Positions 8,293 to 18,008 of a DNA stretch of 64,000 bases are shown here, in pieces (positions within the stretch are counted from its first letter, which is position 1; each line of letters starts with the position of its first letter). The DNA is from Sphingobacteriia bacterium (GTDB lineage: Bacteria; Bacteroidota; Bacteroidia; Bacteroidales; UBA7960). The position numbers were made by a program, and so were the translations under genes. Below the pieces are notes generated by a model that saw nothing but the letters and a program-made list of their open reading frames with translations, was not told the DNA's origin and did not search any database. The stretch spans positions 1 to 64,000 of the forward strand of contig JAABRR010000005.1 of NCBI GenBank assembly GCA_011390785.1, written 5' to 3'.

Positions 8293-9771
8293 TCATGCAA
8301 TTTTCTCTAGGAAATTTTCTGCATGGGTAAGATGAGTTTCCCTTTTCTCAGCAGACATTTTGTCAAAAGTTCTTACAAGCATACCCATCCTCGGATTTTT
8401 ATTGAAAAACTCCCGGTGCTTATCCATAAAACGCCAGAAAAGACCGTCCCAAACCTTCTGCCAGTCTCCTTTTTTGAAATCGCTCATTTTCATCAAGTAA
8501 TTACTGCCACTGATGTAAGGTTTTGTGGCAAAAATTCCACCATCAGAAAACTGGCTCATTCCATACACATTGGGTACCATTACCCAATCGTAGGCATCTA
8601 TAAACATTTCCATAAACCACTGGTACACTTCATCAGGGTCAAACTCGCACAGCATCATGAAATTCCCCAATACCATCAATCGCTCGATATGATGACTGTA
8701 ACCCGTTTCCAGAACTTTTCTGATTACAGCATCCAATGGCTCAATACCGGTTTGAGCTGTATAAAAGGATGAAGGAATTTTCCTGTCAAACTCCCAGTAA
8801 TTGCGGGTTCTTTCTTCTTTGCCTTTCAGAATATACATGGCCCTGATAAACTCACGCCAGCCCGCTATCTGCCGCACAAAACCCTCGAGAGAATTCAAAG
8901 GAATATCATTCCCTGTAGCATAATCTATTGATTCATTCAGCACTTCTTCTGGGATTAACAATCCGGAATTCATTAGTGGACTTAAAAGACTGTGATTCAA
9001 TAAGTTGTGTTTTTCAACAATTGCATCTTCATAGGGCCCGAATTCTTTGAATCTTTTTTCATGAAACTGTTTTAACCAGGCCCGGCTATCTTTAAAAGAT
9101 GTGGGATAGATGGGTTTTTCAGTAAGTTCTCCATAGTTTTCTGAAAAGTTTTTTTCGGTATACTCAACGGATTCTTTCCAAAATGGGTTGTTATCAGGCA
9201 ACTGAACTTCAGGGGCTTTTTTACCGGCCGGATATTTCTTACGGTTTTCTGAATCGAAGCTCCATTTACCACCCATGGGTTTTCCTTTGCCTTCAAGCAG
9301 CAGTCCGCGGCGTTTACGCTGGTCAACATAAAAATCGGTCTGGAAGAATTTTTTTCGATCGCGGAAATATTCCTCAATTTCTTTGGTGGTATTGAGAAAT
9401 TTGGGATTGTCGTACTTTACGGTTTTTATCTTTTTTTCCCTGCATGTTTCTTCGATTCTTCTTTCTAGCCAGTAATCCACAGGATCAATATAATGGATTT
9501 CATTTACACCATCATCTTTGAGATGCTGAATGAGTTTACGGATATCACTTTCTTTGCGTGTTGCATCCACATACTCAATGCTTTTTGCCTCTTTCTCCAG
9601 AAAATTTTCATAAGATTTCATACCTGCCCGGTGAAAGGCAATTTTCTGCTTATGGAACTTGTATTGTCTGAAAAATAAATGCTCTTCCACAAGATATGTC
9701 TTATACTTACTGATGGGCAAAGGCGATTTCCCGAGCAACTGGTCCGGAAATATGATATTAACTTTACTCAT
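8293..9771 (-). CDS. Cryptochrome/photolyase family protein (FeS-BCP / PhrB-like class)
   Basis: The 492-residue product belongs to the deoxyribodipyrimidine photolyase-related class. It has an N-terminal alpha/beta domain ([11 protein letters not shown]) and a C-terminal FAD-binding domain with [17 protein letters not shown] and [21 protein letters not shown]. PhrB, the best-known member, repairs (6-4) photoproducts with light and carries a 4Fe-4S cluster. Here only one of the expected cluster cysteines is visible (MLCEFDP). The later stretch that should supply three ([20 protein letters not shown]) has none and looks shortened. The protein may therefore bind FAD without the cluster. Its start overlaps the DUF2256 gene by 8 bp. 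Repair and light-sensing roles are both open. Confidence 0.88.
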   Translation of the reverse strand: MSKVNIIFPDQLLGKSPLPISKYKTYLVEEHLFFRQYKFHKQKIAFHRAGMKSYENFLEKEAKSIEYVDATRKESDIRKLIQHLKDDGVNEIHYIDPVDYWLERRIEETCREKKIKTVKYDNPKFLNTTKEIEEYFRDRKKFFQTDFYVDQRKRRGLLLEGKGKPMGGKWSFDSENRKKYPAGKKAPEVQLPDNNPFWKESVEYTEKNFSENYGELTEKPIYPTSFKDSRAWLKQFHEKRFKEFGPYEDAIVEKHNLLNHSLLSPLMNSGLLIPEEVLNESIDYATGNDIPLNSLEGFVRQIAGWREFIRAMYILKGKEERTRNYWEFDRKIPSSFYTAQTGIEPLDAVIRKVLETGYSHHIERLMVLGNFMMLCEFDPDEVYQWFMEMFIDAYDWVMVPNVYGMSQFSDGGIFATKPYISGSNYLMKMSDFKKGDWQKVWDGLFWRFMDKHREFFNKNPRMGMLVRTFDKMSAEKRETHLTHAENFLEKIA

Positions 9772-9946
9772 TGTGTTTTAATTTTTTGTTGTTTCTGCAT
9801 TTTTCACTGCAATATATTACATGGTCCCAGTTTCTTTCCCATTTTTTTCGCCAGCTGAAAGGCAAACTGCAAACCGGACATATTTTACTGGGTAAATTTT
9901 CTTTTTTATAAAACTTCTGTTTCAAACCCCCAGTTGTTTTTCGCAT
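9764..9946 (-). CDS. DUF2256 zinc-ribbon-like small protein
   Basis: This 60-residue basic protein has CPVC near residue 23 and CSEKC near residue 46, a four-cysteine pattern that should bind zinc, plus the WRKKW motif typical of DUF2256. Genes of this family are repeatedly found beside photolyase/cryptochrome genes, and here it lies between two, overlapping both (25 bp with the upstream gene, 8 bp with the downstream one). That packing indicates strict co-translation. A small DNA- or protein-binding accessory role is inferred; no biochemical function is established to my knowledge. Confidence 0.85.
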   Translation of the reverse strand: MRKTTGGLKQKFYKKENLPSKICPVCSLPFSWRKKWERNWDHVIYCSEKCRNNKKLKHNE

Positions 9947-11010
9947 TTTTCCCAGAATTTAAAAAACGAAGGATAATAACCTTCCACATCAAACATCCAG
10001 TCCCTGTTCTCCTGAGTTCCCTTGTAATGGCCATTAAATGGATGCTCTTTATAAAAAACATTCTTTACATCATATTTGCTAATCAGGTCATTAAACTCGC
10101 CGGTGAAAATCTGAATTCCGAAAATATTTTCAGCAAGTGACAGAACAAATGAAAGGATTTTATCGGAAACGGGATATTTATTAAAATGTGATGGTTCAAG
10201 AAGCAATACCCTGTTAACATCTTCATGCTTTTTCCATTCAGGATCAAGATTGTATACATTGTAAATCAGAGTGGGCTTTTGTTGGTCAATTTGTATCTCC
10301 CGCGGTTCAGGCAATTTCGTCTTTAATTCAGGCATACAGGTTTCTAACAATTCATTTGGGATTTGTCTTGAACCAAATTCTTCATACTCAACATCCAGAA
10401 AAGTGCCTTTTTGATTTGTATTACAGTATTTGTTGATATTATCCTGGTTGGCAAAATATTTTTTACTGCTGAAAGCACCTGACACCCATTGCCAGCTTAA
10501 GGTATTGCTTGCCCGATCGCCATCTATCAAATGATAGTACAACCATTTTGAAGGGGTTTTCCAGTGGCTTCCACCCACATTACATGCAATAGATGCCACA
10601 TACATACGCAGGTGATTATGCATATACCCGGTATTGTACAAATCGTGTATGCCCTTATCAATGGCTTGAATACCGGTTTTTCCGTCTAAAATTGCACATG
10701 GCATTTCATGATGCTTTACACCACTTTGAGAATTTTTCAGGTCGTAGTTGATTTCATCACCTTTTACTTTCCATACCTGCTGAAAATAATCGCGCCAGGC
10801 TAGCTCCTGGATAAGCTTCTGTATTTCAACGGGTTTAAACCCCCGGTTTAATAAAGAATTCATTACAAATCTTGTGGAGATGACGCCCCGGGATATATAG
10901 GGTGAAAGTTTCGTTAATGCGCCATTCAAAAAATTTCTTGACCGTGCGTATGCAATCGGATCGATTTGTTCTACTCTATTGAGTATTTCGTTGTAGGATG
11001 TTTCAAACAT
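9922..11010 (-). CDS. Photolyase-type FAD-binding protein with rearranged domain order
   Basis: Residues about 20-215 of this 362-residue protein are a photolyase FAD-binding domain: [41 protein letters not shown] and [18 protein letters not shown] are the familiar FAD and DNA-contact motifs. The N-terminal alpha/beta antenna domain of normal photolyases is absent. Instead about 145 residues follow the FAD domain, including [20 protein letters not shown] and [10 protein letters not shown], which reads like an alpha/beta fold. Ordinary enzymes have about 450-480 residues with the antenna domain first. This is the first gene of the three-gene cassette with DUF2256 and the FeS-BCP-like protein. 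It may repair DNA or act as a light sensor. Confidence 0.82.
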   Translation of the reverse strand: MFETSYNEILNRVEQIDPIAYARSRNFLNGALTKLSPYISRGVISTRFVMNSLLNRGFKPVEIQKLIQELAWRDYFQQVWKVKGDEINYDLKNSQSGVKHHEMPCAILDGKTGIQAIDKGIHDLYNTGYMHNHLRMYVASIACNVGGSHWKTPSKWLYYHLIDGDRASNTLSWQWVSGAFSSKKYFANQDNINKYCNTNQKGTFLDVEYEEFGSRQIPNELLETCMPELKTKLPEPREIQIDQQKPTLIYNVYNLDPEWKKHEDVNRVLLLEPSHFNKYPVSDKILSFVLSLAENIFGIQIFTGEFNDLISKYDVKNVFYKEHPFNGHYKGTQENRDWMFDVEGYYPSFFKFWEKCEKQLGV

Positions 11011-11134
11011 AATTCACAATTATTTGAGAGAAACAAAATGCCGGGAGCAAAGTTTGGATATTATAATGTTATAAAAATAATTTTAGGATAATTGAATTTC
11101 GTTGAATAAAATATTCCTTTAATAGCTTTTTTCT

Positions 11135-11142
11135 TAATTTTG
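11135..11142 (+). promoter_or_regulatory. Candidate promoter box for pckA
   Basis: TAATTTTG matches TAnnTTTG fully. It would give a long 5' leader of roughly 225 bases containing the palindromic element at 11197-11331. No clear TTTG lies at the -33 position. Confidence 0.35.
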
Positions 11143-11196
11143 GAAGTATCTAAACACAATGTTAAACCCAGTAAGAAACACGCTGTCTTAAATAGT

Positions 11197-11331
11197 CTTT
11201 GAAAGAAAACGTCAAATACTGCGTTACTCTTGTTTTTGAATCAGTCATCCCGATAAAAATCGGGACTCCTTAGATTCATCTCGTTGTAATAACGAGACAA
11301 AAACCTTGTCTTTAACGTTTTCTTACCAAAG
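11197..11331. repeat. Long nested imperfect palindrome in the pckA 5' region
   Basis: Outer arms (CTTTGAAAGAAAACGTCAAA at 11197-11216 and its near complement at 11310-11331) enclose inner pairings: TGAATC with GATTCA, CCCGAT-aaa-ATCGGG near 11249-11263, and a side hairpin CTCGTT-gtaat-AACGAG. It contains no reading frame. The structure resembles a MITE-like or REP-like mobile palindrome, or a structured leader of pckA. Confidence 0.6.
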
Positions 11332-11375
11332 AAGTAGAATAGGATATTTTTCTTGCGGACCTAAATATTAAACCT

Positions 11376-13655
11376 ATGACAAATAATTCGGAAACCATCC
11401 GGGTCCACCCACCGGATCTTAGCATTTACGGGATAAAAGATACTCCCGAAATTTTATATAATATCTCTTATGAAGAGCTTTACCTGCATGAAACTGATTC
11501 TGCACCGGATGAATTTGAACGAGGTTTTGAAACCAGTTTGGGTGCGGTAGCGGTGGATACCGGTATTTTTACAGGCCGGTCGCCAAAAGACAAATACATT
11601 GTTTTGGATGAAACTACCAAAGACAATATCTGGTGGGCGAGTCCGCAGGCAAAAAGGTCAGACAATAACCCGATTAATCAGGAAATCTGGAATGATCTTA
11701 AAAAAACAACACTTAACCAGTTTCAGGGTAAGCGATTGTATGTAATGGATGCCTTTTGTGGAGCAAACGAGAACTCCAGAATGAAAATAAGGGTAATTAC
11801 AGAAGTTGCCTGGATGGCACATTTTGTAAAGAATATGTTTATAAGGCCCAATGATGAAGAACTTCAGGATTTTGAGCCTGATTTTGTAATGCTAAATGCC
11901 TGCAAAACTGTTAATGAAAACTGGGAAAAACATGATTTAAATTCTGATGTTTACGTAGCTTTTAATTTAAAGGAGAAAATGTCGCTGATTGGCGGCACAT
12001 GGTATGGGGGTGAAATAAAGAAAGGTTTTTTTTCTATTATGAATTATTACTTGCCTCTAAACGGCATGGCCTCTATGCATTGCTCAGCCAATATGGGTAA
12101 GAATGGGGATACTGCCATATTCTTCGGGCTTTCAGGAACTGGGAAAACAACCTTATCGGCAGATCCTGACAGATACCTTATTGGTGATGATGAGCACGGA
12201 TGGGACGATGAAGGTATCTTTAATTTTGAAGGAGGATGTTATGCCAAATGCGTAAATCTCAGCAGAGAAAAAGAACCTGACATTTATAATGCCATTCGCC
12301 GCAACGCCTTACTCGAGAATGTTGTTTACGACCAGAAAACAGGTGACATTAATTTCTACGACACTACCAAAACCGAAAATACCCGTGTTTCTTATCCTAT
12401 TCATCATATTGAAAATATTGTAAAACCTGTTAGTAAAGGCACGCATCCCAAAAAGATTATTTTCCTTACTGCCGATGCCTTTGGGGTTTTTCCGCCTGTT
12501 TCAAGGCTTACCCGCGAGCAGGCCATGTATTACTTTCTTAGCGGATATACGAGCAAACTAGCGGGAACAGAGAGAGGAGTAAAGGAGCCTTTGCCAACTT
12601 TTTCTTCTGCCTTTGGTGCTGCTTTCTTATTGGTGCATCCTACCGTTTATGCCAGGCAGCTGGCAGAAAAAATGAAAAAGCACGGTGCAACCGCTTACCT
12701 TGTTAATACAGGATGGATTGGTGGGCCTTATGGTGTGGGACAGCGAATAGACCTTGAATCTACACGAAATATTATCAGGGCAATTCTTGATGGCTCGCTT
12801 GATAATGCGGATGTGGATGAAGTTGTTCCGTTTGGTTTAAGTATCCCTCTGGAAGTTAAAGGGGTTGATCCGTACATCTTAAACCCAAAAAATACCTGGA
12901 AATACGAAAGTGCTTACATCAAACAAGCTGAAAAACTGGCCGATAAGTTCATTGAGAATTTTAATCAGTTTTTGGATACCGAAGAAGGGCAGCGTCTTGT
13001 AGCTGCCGGTCCGCAGGACCAGTTTATGAAGCAATATTACAGGTATTATGAGCAAAAACTTGATCAGCTTGAGACGAAGCACCGGGATGAAATACTCCGG
13101 CTGAAAGATCAGATTTACATCTTACAGAATGCATTTCATGATTACATTTCGTTCAATTCTATAAATTCTGACTACAAAAACCGTAGGCTGCATCGCTATG
13201 TTCCTGTAATTTCATGGTTTGATTCTAATGATAAGCATGAGAATGACAAATGCCATAAGGCAGTTTTAAAGCTGACCCAAAAGGTGGGATTGGATGCTCA
13301 TGGCCACCAGGAAACAGAATTTGGTTATAATGAATTTATGACCTTATCGCACCAGGAACTTACTACCAGAGAAGTTTATGAGATTATCGATGAGATATAC
13401 AAGTGCTTTTCTTCCAGATCCTGTAAAAGCTCTGAATTGGCTAAGCTCAAAAGTGCTTTGCTTGATACAGCGCAAAATGTTGAAAATTTTGTGGTTAAAT
13501 TGGGTTCCCTGATTATCATTAAATACAAAGATTGGGATGATAAATCACAGTTTCTGGTAAAAAAATTAAGTGTAAGCGGACTCATACATGTTGATAAAAA
13601 TCCCCAGCTATTAAAGGATCCGGCTCAATTGGTTGATGAAATTCAGTATTTTTAA
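11376..13655 (+). CDS. pckA: ATP-dependent phosphoenolpyruvate carboxykinase with a C-terminal extension
   Basis: The enzyme interconverts oxaloacetate plus ATP and PEP plus CO2 plus ADP. The catalytic part is complete: the RSPKDKY substrate motif near residue 67, the P-loop [14 protein letters not shown] near 250, the metal site [11 protein letters not shown] just after it, and the usual end LVAAGPQ at residue 547. Known ATP-type enzymes stop here, at about 530-540 residues. This one reads on in frame for 212 more: a likely coiled coil (about 555-590, [21 protein letters not shown]) and then a mostly helical region (600-759) that I cannot assign. No stop or frame break lies at the junction. 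It stands alone, with a palindromic leader and a terminator-like structure behind it. Confidence 0.93.
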   Translation: MTNNSETIRVHPPDLSIYGIKDTPEILYNISYEELYLHETDSAPDEFERGFETSLGAVAVDTGIFTGRSPKDKYIVLDETTKDNIWWASPQAKRSDNNPINQEIWNDLKKTTLNQFQGKRLYVMDAFCGANENSRMKIRVITEVAWMAHFVKNMFIRPNDEELQDFEPDFVMLNACKTVNENWEKHDLNSDVYVAFNLKEKMSLIGGTWYGGEIKKGFFSIMNYYLPLNGMASMHCSANMGKNGDTAIFFGLSGTGKTTLSADPDRYLIGDDEHGWDDEGIFNFEGGCYAKCVNLSREKEPDIYNAIRRNALLENVVYDQKTGDINFYDTTKTENTRVSYPIHHIENIVKPVSKGTHPKKIIFLTADAFGVFPPVSRLTREQAMYYFLSGYTSKLAGTERGVKEPLPTFSSAFGAAFLLVHPTVYARQLAEKMKKHGATAYLVNTGWIGGPYGVGQRIDLESTRNIIRAILDGSLDNADVDEVVPFGLSIPLEVKGVDPYILNPKNTWKYESAYIKQAEKLADKFIENFNQFLDTEEGQRLVAAGPQDQFMKQYYRYYEQKLDQLETKHRDEILRLKDQIYILQNAFHDYISFNSINSDYKNRRLHRYVPVISWFDSNDKHENDKCHKAVLKLTQKVGLDAHGHQETEFGYNEFMTLSHQELTTREVYEIIDEIYKCFSSRSCKSSELAKLKSALLDTAQNVENFVVKLGSLIIIKYKDWDDKSQFLVKKLSVSGLIHVDKNPQLLKDPAQLVDEIQYF

Positions 13656-13666
13656 ACTATCTTTGT

Positions 13667-13749
13667 AAAACCGGCAGCGGTAAGTCCGAAACGTAAACCT
13701 TTTTCTCTGCTTGCACAAGAAACATACGTGGAACTATCCTGCCGGTTTT
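13667..13749 (+). terminator. Terminator-like long hairpin after pckA
   Basis: AAAACCGGCAG (13667-13677) pairs perfectly with CTGCCGGTTTT (13739-13749), which runs into a short T-tract. The loop is 61 bases, unusually long for an intrinsic terminator, so the structure may include an inner fold or an inserted segment. Confidence 0.5.
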
Positions 13750-13852
13750 TTGTGCCTGTTTTTTCGCTTCTATGCGAAAAAACTTATATATATTATAGAA
13801 ATTTATATTTTGTCTACTATTTATATAGATTTACAGATAAATTACTTGAATT

Positions 13853-14056
13853 ATAGAAACCGGTACTGTGAAATCTTCAATGAGAAAAAAGGTTACGGAT
13901 TTATTGTTGATGATAAATCCGAGAAAGATTTGTTTGTGCAACACTAGGGGTTAGTTGACAAAATTGCCAATGAGGACAAAGTTGAATTCGAACTGGCAGA
14001 AGATGAGATGGGGAAAAAGGCTGTTAATGTAAAAAAAGGCGTAAAGGTCTCTTACC
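13853..14056 (+). pseudogene. Dead cold-shock protein gene (CspA family)
   Basis: Reading from 13853 gives a start ATA where ATG is expected, then ETGTVK. A one-base frame change follows, and then FNEKKGYGFIVDDKSEKDLFVQH, which holds the RNP1-type motif KGYGFI of cold-shock domains. A TAG stop replaces the Ser usually found after the HH/QH pair. The rest (GLVDKI...VEFELAEDEMGKKAVNVKK) is intact in frame to the end. The living gene would encode about 64 residues of RNA-binding beta barrel. Lost start, frameshift and nonsense codon together mean the copy is inactive, although its terminator survives. Confidence 0.8.
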
Positions 14057-14065
14057 CGGTTTTTC

Positions 14066-14098
14066 AAAAGTCCCACTGCAAAAGCGGGACTTTTTTAT
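14066..14098 (+). terminator. Rho-independent terminator of the former cold-shock gene
   Basis: AAAAGTCCC (14066-14074) pairs with GGGACTTTT (14086-14094) around an 11-base loop and is followed by a T-run. Confidence 0.8.
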
Positions 14099-14129
14099 TT
14101 AAAAGAAATGCTAACCGCTTTTTTTTGTA

Positions 14130-15514
14130 ATTTTCCCATTTTATTAATAACATTGTTTTTGTTTGTATAAAACTTCCAGCTTTTAATTGAAAAAAATATA
14201 CTCCTGGCGTCAGACTTCGGACTTCGCTGGAATAACTGCCCGTGCTGAACTCAATTCCATATCACTGGATTTTTAAATAATATTGATTCTCCAAGGAAAG
14301 GTGAACCAACAATTTGAAAATTCTTTTCATGTTGTTCACAAATGTTTGCAGAAAAAAGAGTAAAAGATGATCCAGGTGTATGTGCAATTAGAAAATTATG
14401 AGCTGATAATGAACCATATGATTCTGACGTATTAAATATAATAATACTATCTTTTTCATCTGTTTATAATTTTATTAATTCGGTCAGATGGAGCTCACCA
14501 ACAATATTCATTCTGCATGTTTTGCCATGCTGCGAAATTATAATCATCCGCGTGTGTGTCAATATTATTGTCATGGTTCGGTTCATCTGAATAGAAAATT
14601 ATTTCGTTATCTGGATCGCCAGTGTTATATCCGTAAACGCGATGTGTGGCTTTTGGGTAAGAGGAAGTTAATTTAATAGTAAGAATATACATAAATGTCT
14701 TCAAGCTTGTCAAAAGATGTTTCATCAATCCACACATCAAAAAAAAGCACATTATAACCGAATGGAAATGTAACTGATGCAAATTCGTTAGTTGTTGCAG
14801 AATAGTCAAAATTTTTATTTTCATTAACCCCGTTATTAATAAATGACACGTATCCAACGTTCATAATATCATCCGGGAAGTGATGCCATCCGCCCTGATC
14901 TAATTCTGCAAAAGAATGAGTAAGAAAACTATATGCAATATTTTTTTCAAAATCATTTCCATTTCTGCCGAATATTGCTCCGGCATAAACATCTGCTGCC
15001 CAAAACCTGTTATTGCCACTTGCGTTTAGAACTATGCCAAAATTAAATTGCTTCCATTGAGCTCGCTCAGCATCAAAAACTTAAAACATATTTGCATCAG
15101 TAACTAACTATGCAAGCAAAACGCCGCAGCCAAAACCTTTGGTTATACTTACTCCGGTCGGATCAATAACATTTCCTTCGTACCTCAGTGTATCATATTG
15201 GGAAATAATTGAACTGTAAGCAATTATGTAATCATCTCTGTATACAAAAGCTGTACTACCCGGAAGCCATAACTTTCTGGAATGTTTGCTGTGCCCCAAG
15301 GTTAACTTCAGTCCAGGAATTTATTTGCGTATCAAAAAAGAAGATAACATCTGAAAAATTTCTTGATAAAAACCATTAAATCATATCCACTATCAGCAAT
15401 CGCACTTCCGGACACTGTTTATGGAAGTTCTTGTTCTATACAAACTGTTTGTTGTGTAAAACAAATCTGCCATGCAAGTAAAATGAAGAACAAAGACTGT
15501 ATTGGTTGTCTCAT
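14130..15514 (-). pseudogene. Degenerate paralog of the T9SS protein at 19580-21799
   Basis: The minus strand carries broken pieces matching the neighbour gene in order. They are a signal peptide and QQTVCIEQELP followed by a stop, IIAYSSIISQYDTLRYEGN, VNENKNFDYSATTNEF, NEIIFYSDE, DSIIIF, HEKNFQI, and a sorting-domain end (GVYFFQLKAGSFIQTK). Frames change repeatedly and stops interrupt them. The central piece joins YNTGD directly to PDNEIIFYS, so about 200 residues present in the intact copy have been deleted. The start ATG at 15514 still has AGGAGG upstream. The intact copy is about 740 residues; this remnant spans about 1.4 kb. Confidence 0.85.
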
Positions 15515-15605
15515 CTCGAGCCTCCTAATATGTTTATTATTAAATTATCATAGTGTTAAGTCACAATAGTTGCAGAATGATTCAGCACTTTAAATGTTTT
15601 ACCTC

Positions 15606-15653
15606 ACCTCTGCCCCTTCTCCTTTCGAAGGAGAAAAAAATGAAGGGAGAGGT
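15606..15653. repeat. Imperfect palindrome of the ACCTCTCCCTT type
   Basis: ACCTC...CCCTTCTCCTTTC pairs with GAAGGAGAA...GAAGGG-GAGGT. Similar CCTCTCCC palindromes recur between genes in Bacteroidota and Ignavibacteria. It starts just beyond the stop of the 15660-17963 gene and could also help end its transcript. Confidence 0.5.
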
Positions 15654-15659
15654 TATTTT

Positions 15660-17963
15660 TTATTTGATCAATAACATTTTCTTTGTTGCCGTAATTTCTC
15701 CCGCTTGTAATCTGTAGAAATAAACTCCGGTTGCCAACTTCTTTGCATTGAACTCAACCTCATATCGCCCTGCCAGTTTATATTCGTCAACAAGTGTTGC
15801 GACCTCGTTACCCAATAAATCAAAGACTTTTATTGTTTGCCAATTGCCTACTGGCGACTGCCAAATAATCTTTGTTTTTGGATTAAATGGATTGGGATAG
15901 TTTTGTAAAAGATTATAAGTATATGGTAAACCTGACTCTTGAGTATCAGATGGATCAAAGTAGCAGTAGGCCCCCATATCTGCAACAGTTCCATCCGGAT
16001 CCAAAGGTGAGTTTGGATCGCCTGCGTCTATACAAGGTGATCCAGCCATCAGTCCAAAATCACCATTTGCAGGATCTACAAACATTGGGTCAAGATCGAT
16101 ATTACCCGTGCCGGTCCAGCCTCCCTTTATGTCACTGTATGTAATTGTAGGAAAAATGTCTAACCAACCAATTTCGTTACCACCAGATGTAGAAGTGTTA
16201 TTCCAGATTATGTTGTTGTATATGCTTGGGGTTCCTGCATTGACGTAAATACCACCTCCGCCGAGAACAGCGCTGTTACCATATATAACATTATTAGCAA
16301 TTATACCTTTAGAACGAAGTAAATATATGCCGCCTCCCCAACTTAGCTCAGAGCTATTATTTATTATAAGGTTATTCTTTATTATTACATTTCCGGTATG
16401 TGCAAATATAGCACCAGCTCCGCCACTGGTATGATTATCTCTGAAAATGTTATGTGTAATTGTTACTGCTGATGTATCATAACAGCGTACACCTCCCCCC
16501 ACCTCGGCATAGCCATTTTGAATAATTAATCCTGCGATAACAGACCGTGTATCTTCGAAATTTTCAAAAGTAAATACCCTACCAGCAGCCCCACCATCAA
16601 TAATAGTTGAATAATCTTGGTACGAAAATTCAGATTCCATTCCGAGCATTTTTTTAGCAACAAATTCTGAAGACATTAATACAAGATTTTTCCCCTTGAA
16701 GTTAAGATTCTCAACATACGTTCCTGGCTGAACAAGCACAGTATCTAAGTTCCAAGCGTAATTTATTCCATCCTGGATGGTTGGCATATCGTAAGGAATA
16801 AATACAGGCCTTTTATGCTGAACGGCTTGGCTTAACATTACGGTAAGGCTACTATCTTTACCAAAAATGAGTATGTCGGGATCACCATCTTGATCAAGAT
16901 CGGAAATTTTCATCCCATCGTTTCCTGCTGTAACATTATAAAGGGGGTCTACTAAAGTATTTGGAAAACGAGACTGCCCATCGTTTAATCGGATAGCGAC
17001 TTTTGATAGGTCTGTCGGGTGCCAAACTATATCCCCATAGCCATCTCCATTGAAATCGGCTGCCCCATAGGCAGCACCATTCAGGACACCGGCTGTCTCA
17101 AAAGCCTTCACTGGAGGAGAGAAGGTGCCGTCATGGTTATTCAGAGAAAATCCAGGGTCAACATCACAGGCGCCGTATATATAACCAATCATATCGACAT
17201 AGTTGTCACCGTTAAAATCAGCAAGGGGTGCAACACTCCCTATACCACCTGTTGGCAGAGGGTCAGCAAATGTTCCGTCTCCATAGTTTAATAGAGAATG
17301 GCGCCCAACCACGGGAATATAACACACTATATCTTCATCATTGTCATTATCAAGATCGACCGCCGTGATAGGCGTTCCCTGTTCTATTTCAGGCAGAATG
17401 TTTGTAGGGGGTTCAAAATTACCGCCACCCGTGCCAAACAGAATCAGGATTCCAAGGTCACAATAATGTACGTTTTTATTAGACACCGCCACATCCAAAA
17501 TACCATCGCCATTAAAATCTGCTGTGCACATAAATTTTGATCCCAATGTATCCTTATAGCCCTCATAAAAAGTACCGTCACCGTTATTGAAATACATGGT
17601 CAAGCCCCAATCTGTGGATGGAGAAGTTTTTTCAATGTAAGTCATTAGATCGCTGTAGCCATCACCATTCAGGTCGGCAGTACCCAGACTAGTTCCAAAA
17701 CTAAAGGTTGATGTTTGGGTGTGGGAGAAATGAGCGCTACCGTCATTAGTGTATATCCAGATTTCACCGGCATCTATTTGCCCGACAGCAATATCTATAT
17801 CAAGATCACCATCAAAATCAGCAGTCAATTTAGGACCACCATAAAAGAAATTCTCATAATGATCACCGATAACGAATACCTGTGCTTTTGATGACGTTAC
17901 TAAAAGTGTGATTGTAAAAAAGAAAATCATGCGGCCCGATAAAAAGATTCTAGTATTTTTCAT
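15660..17963 (-). CDS. Secreted FG-GAP/VCBS and beta-helix protein with T9SS sorting domain
   Basis: The 767-residue product has a signal peptide (residues 1-28). About seven VCBS/FG-GAP blades follow (about 40-390), each with a calcium-type D-x-D-G-D motif such as DFNGDGILDVAV or DLDNDNDEDIV, giving a probable beta propeller. A right-handed parallel beta helix comes next (about 395-650, NNLIINNSS, ANNVIYGNS). The end (NYPNPFNPKTKI ... LLGNEVATLVDEYKLAG ... FYRLQAGEITATKKM) is a T9SS sorting domain in the style common in Ignavibacteria. A strong Shine-Dalgarno (AGGAGA) lies just before the ATG, unlike most genes in this window. Likely extracellular; ligand unknown. Confidence 0.87.
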   Translation of the reverse strand: MKNTRIFLSGRMIFFFTITLLVTSSKAQVFVIGDHYENFFYGGPKLTADFDGDLDIDIAVGQIDAGEIWIYTNDGSAHFSHTQTSTFSFGTSLGTADLNGDGYSDLMTYIEKTSPSTDWGLTMYFNNGDGTFYEGYKDTLGSKFMCTADFNGDGILDVAVSNKNVHYCDLGILILFGTGGGNFEPPTNILPEIEQGTPITAVDLDNDNDEDIVCYIPVVGRHSLLNYGDGTFADPLPTGGIGSVAPLADFNGDNYVDMIGYIYGACDVDPGFSLNNHDGTFSPPVKAFETAGVLNGAAYGAADFNGDGYGDIVWHPTDLSKVAIRLNDGQSRFPNTLVDPLYNVTAGNDGMKISDLDQDGDPDILIFGKDSSLTVMLSQAVQHKRPVFIPYDMPTIQDGINYAWNLDTVLVQPGTYVENLNFKGKNLVLMSSEFVAKKMLGMESEFSYQDYSTIIDGGAAGRVFTFENFEDTRSVIAGLIIQNGYAEVGGGVRCYDTSAVTITHNIFRDNHTSGGAGAIFAHTGNVIIKNNLIINNSSELSWGGGIYLLRSKGIIANNVIYGNSAVLGGGGIYVNAGTPSIYNNIIWNNTSTSGGNEIGWLDIFPTITYSDIKGGWTGTGNIDLDPMFVDPANGDFGLMAGSPCIDAGDPNSPLDPDGTVADMGAYCYFDPSDTQESGLPYTYNLLQNYPNPFNPKTKIIWQSPVGNWQTIKVFDLLGNEVATLVDEYKLAGRYEVEFNAKKLATGVYFYRLQAGEITATKKMLLIK

Positions 17964-18008
17964 AACATTCTCCTTTCTAAGAAAAAATTGAAATAGATAA
18001 TAATTTAT

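Noticed and set aside
11376-13655. Frameshift artefact joining pckA to a separate gene
   Set aside because: One continuous frame with no start codon or ribosome site clearly favoured at the junction; a real fusion is simpler, though a lost stop codon cannot be excluded.
14130-15514. Several separate small genes
   Set aside because: The short frames align in order with one intact neighbour gene, so they are pieces of one pseudogene.
15606-15653. CRISPR repeat
   Set aside because: Only a single palindrome, with no regularly spaced copies or spacers.
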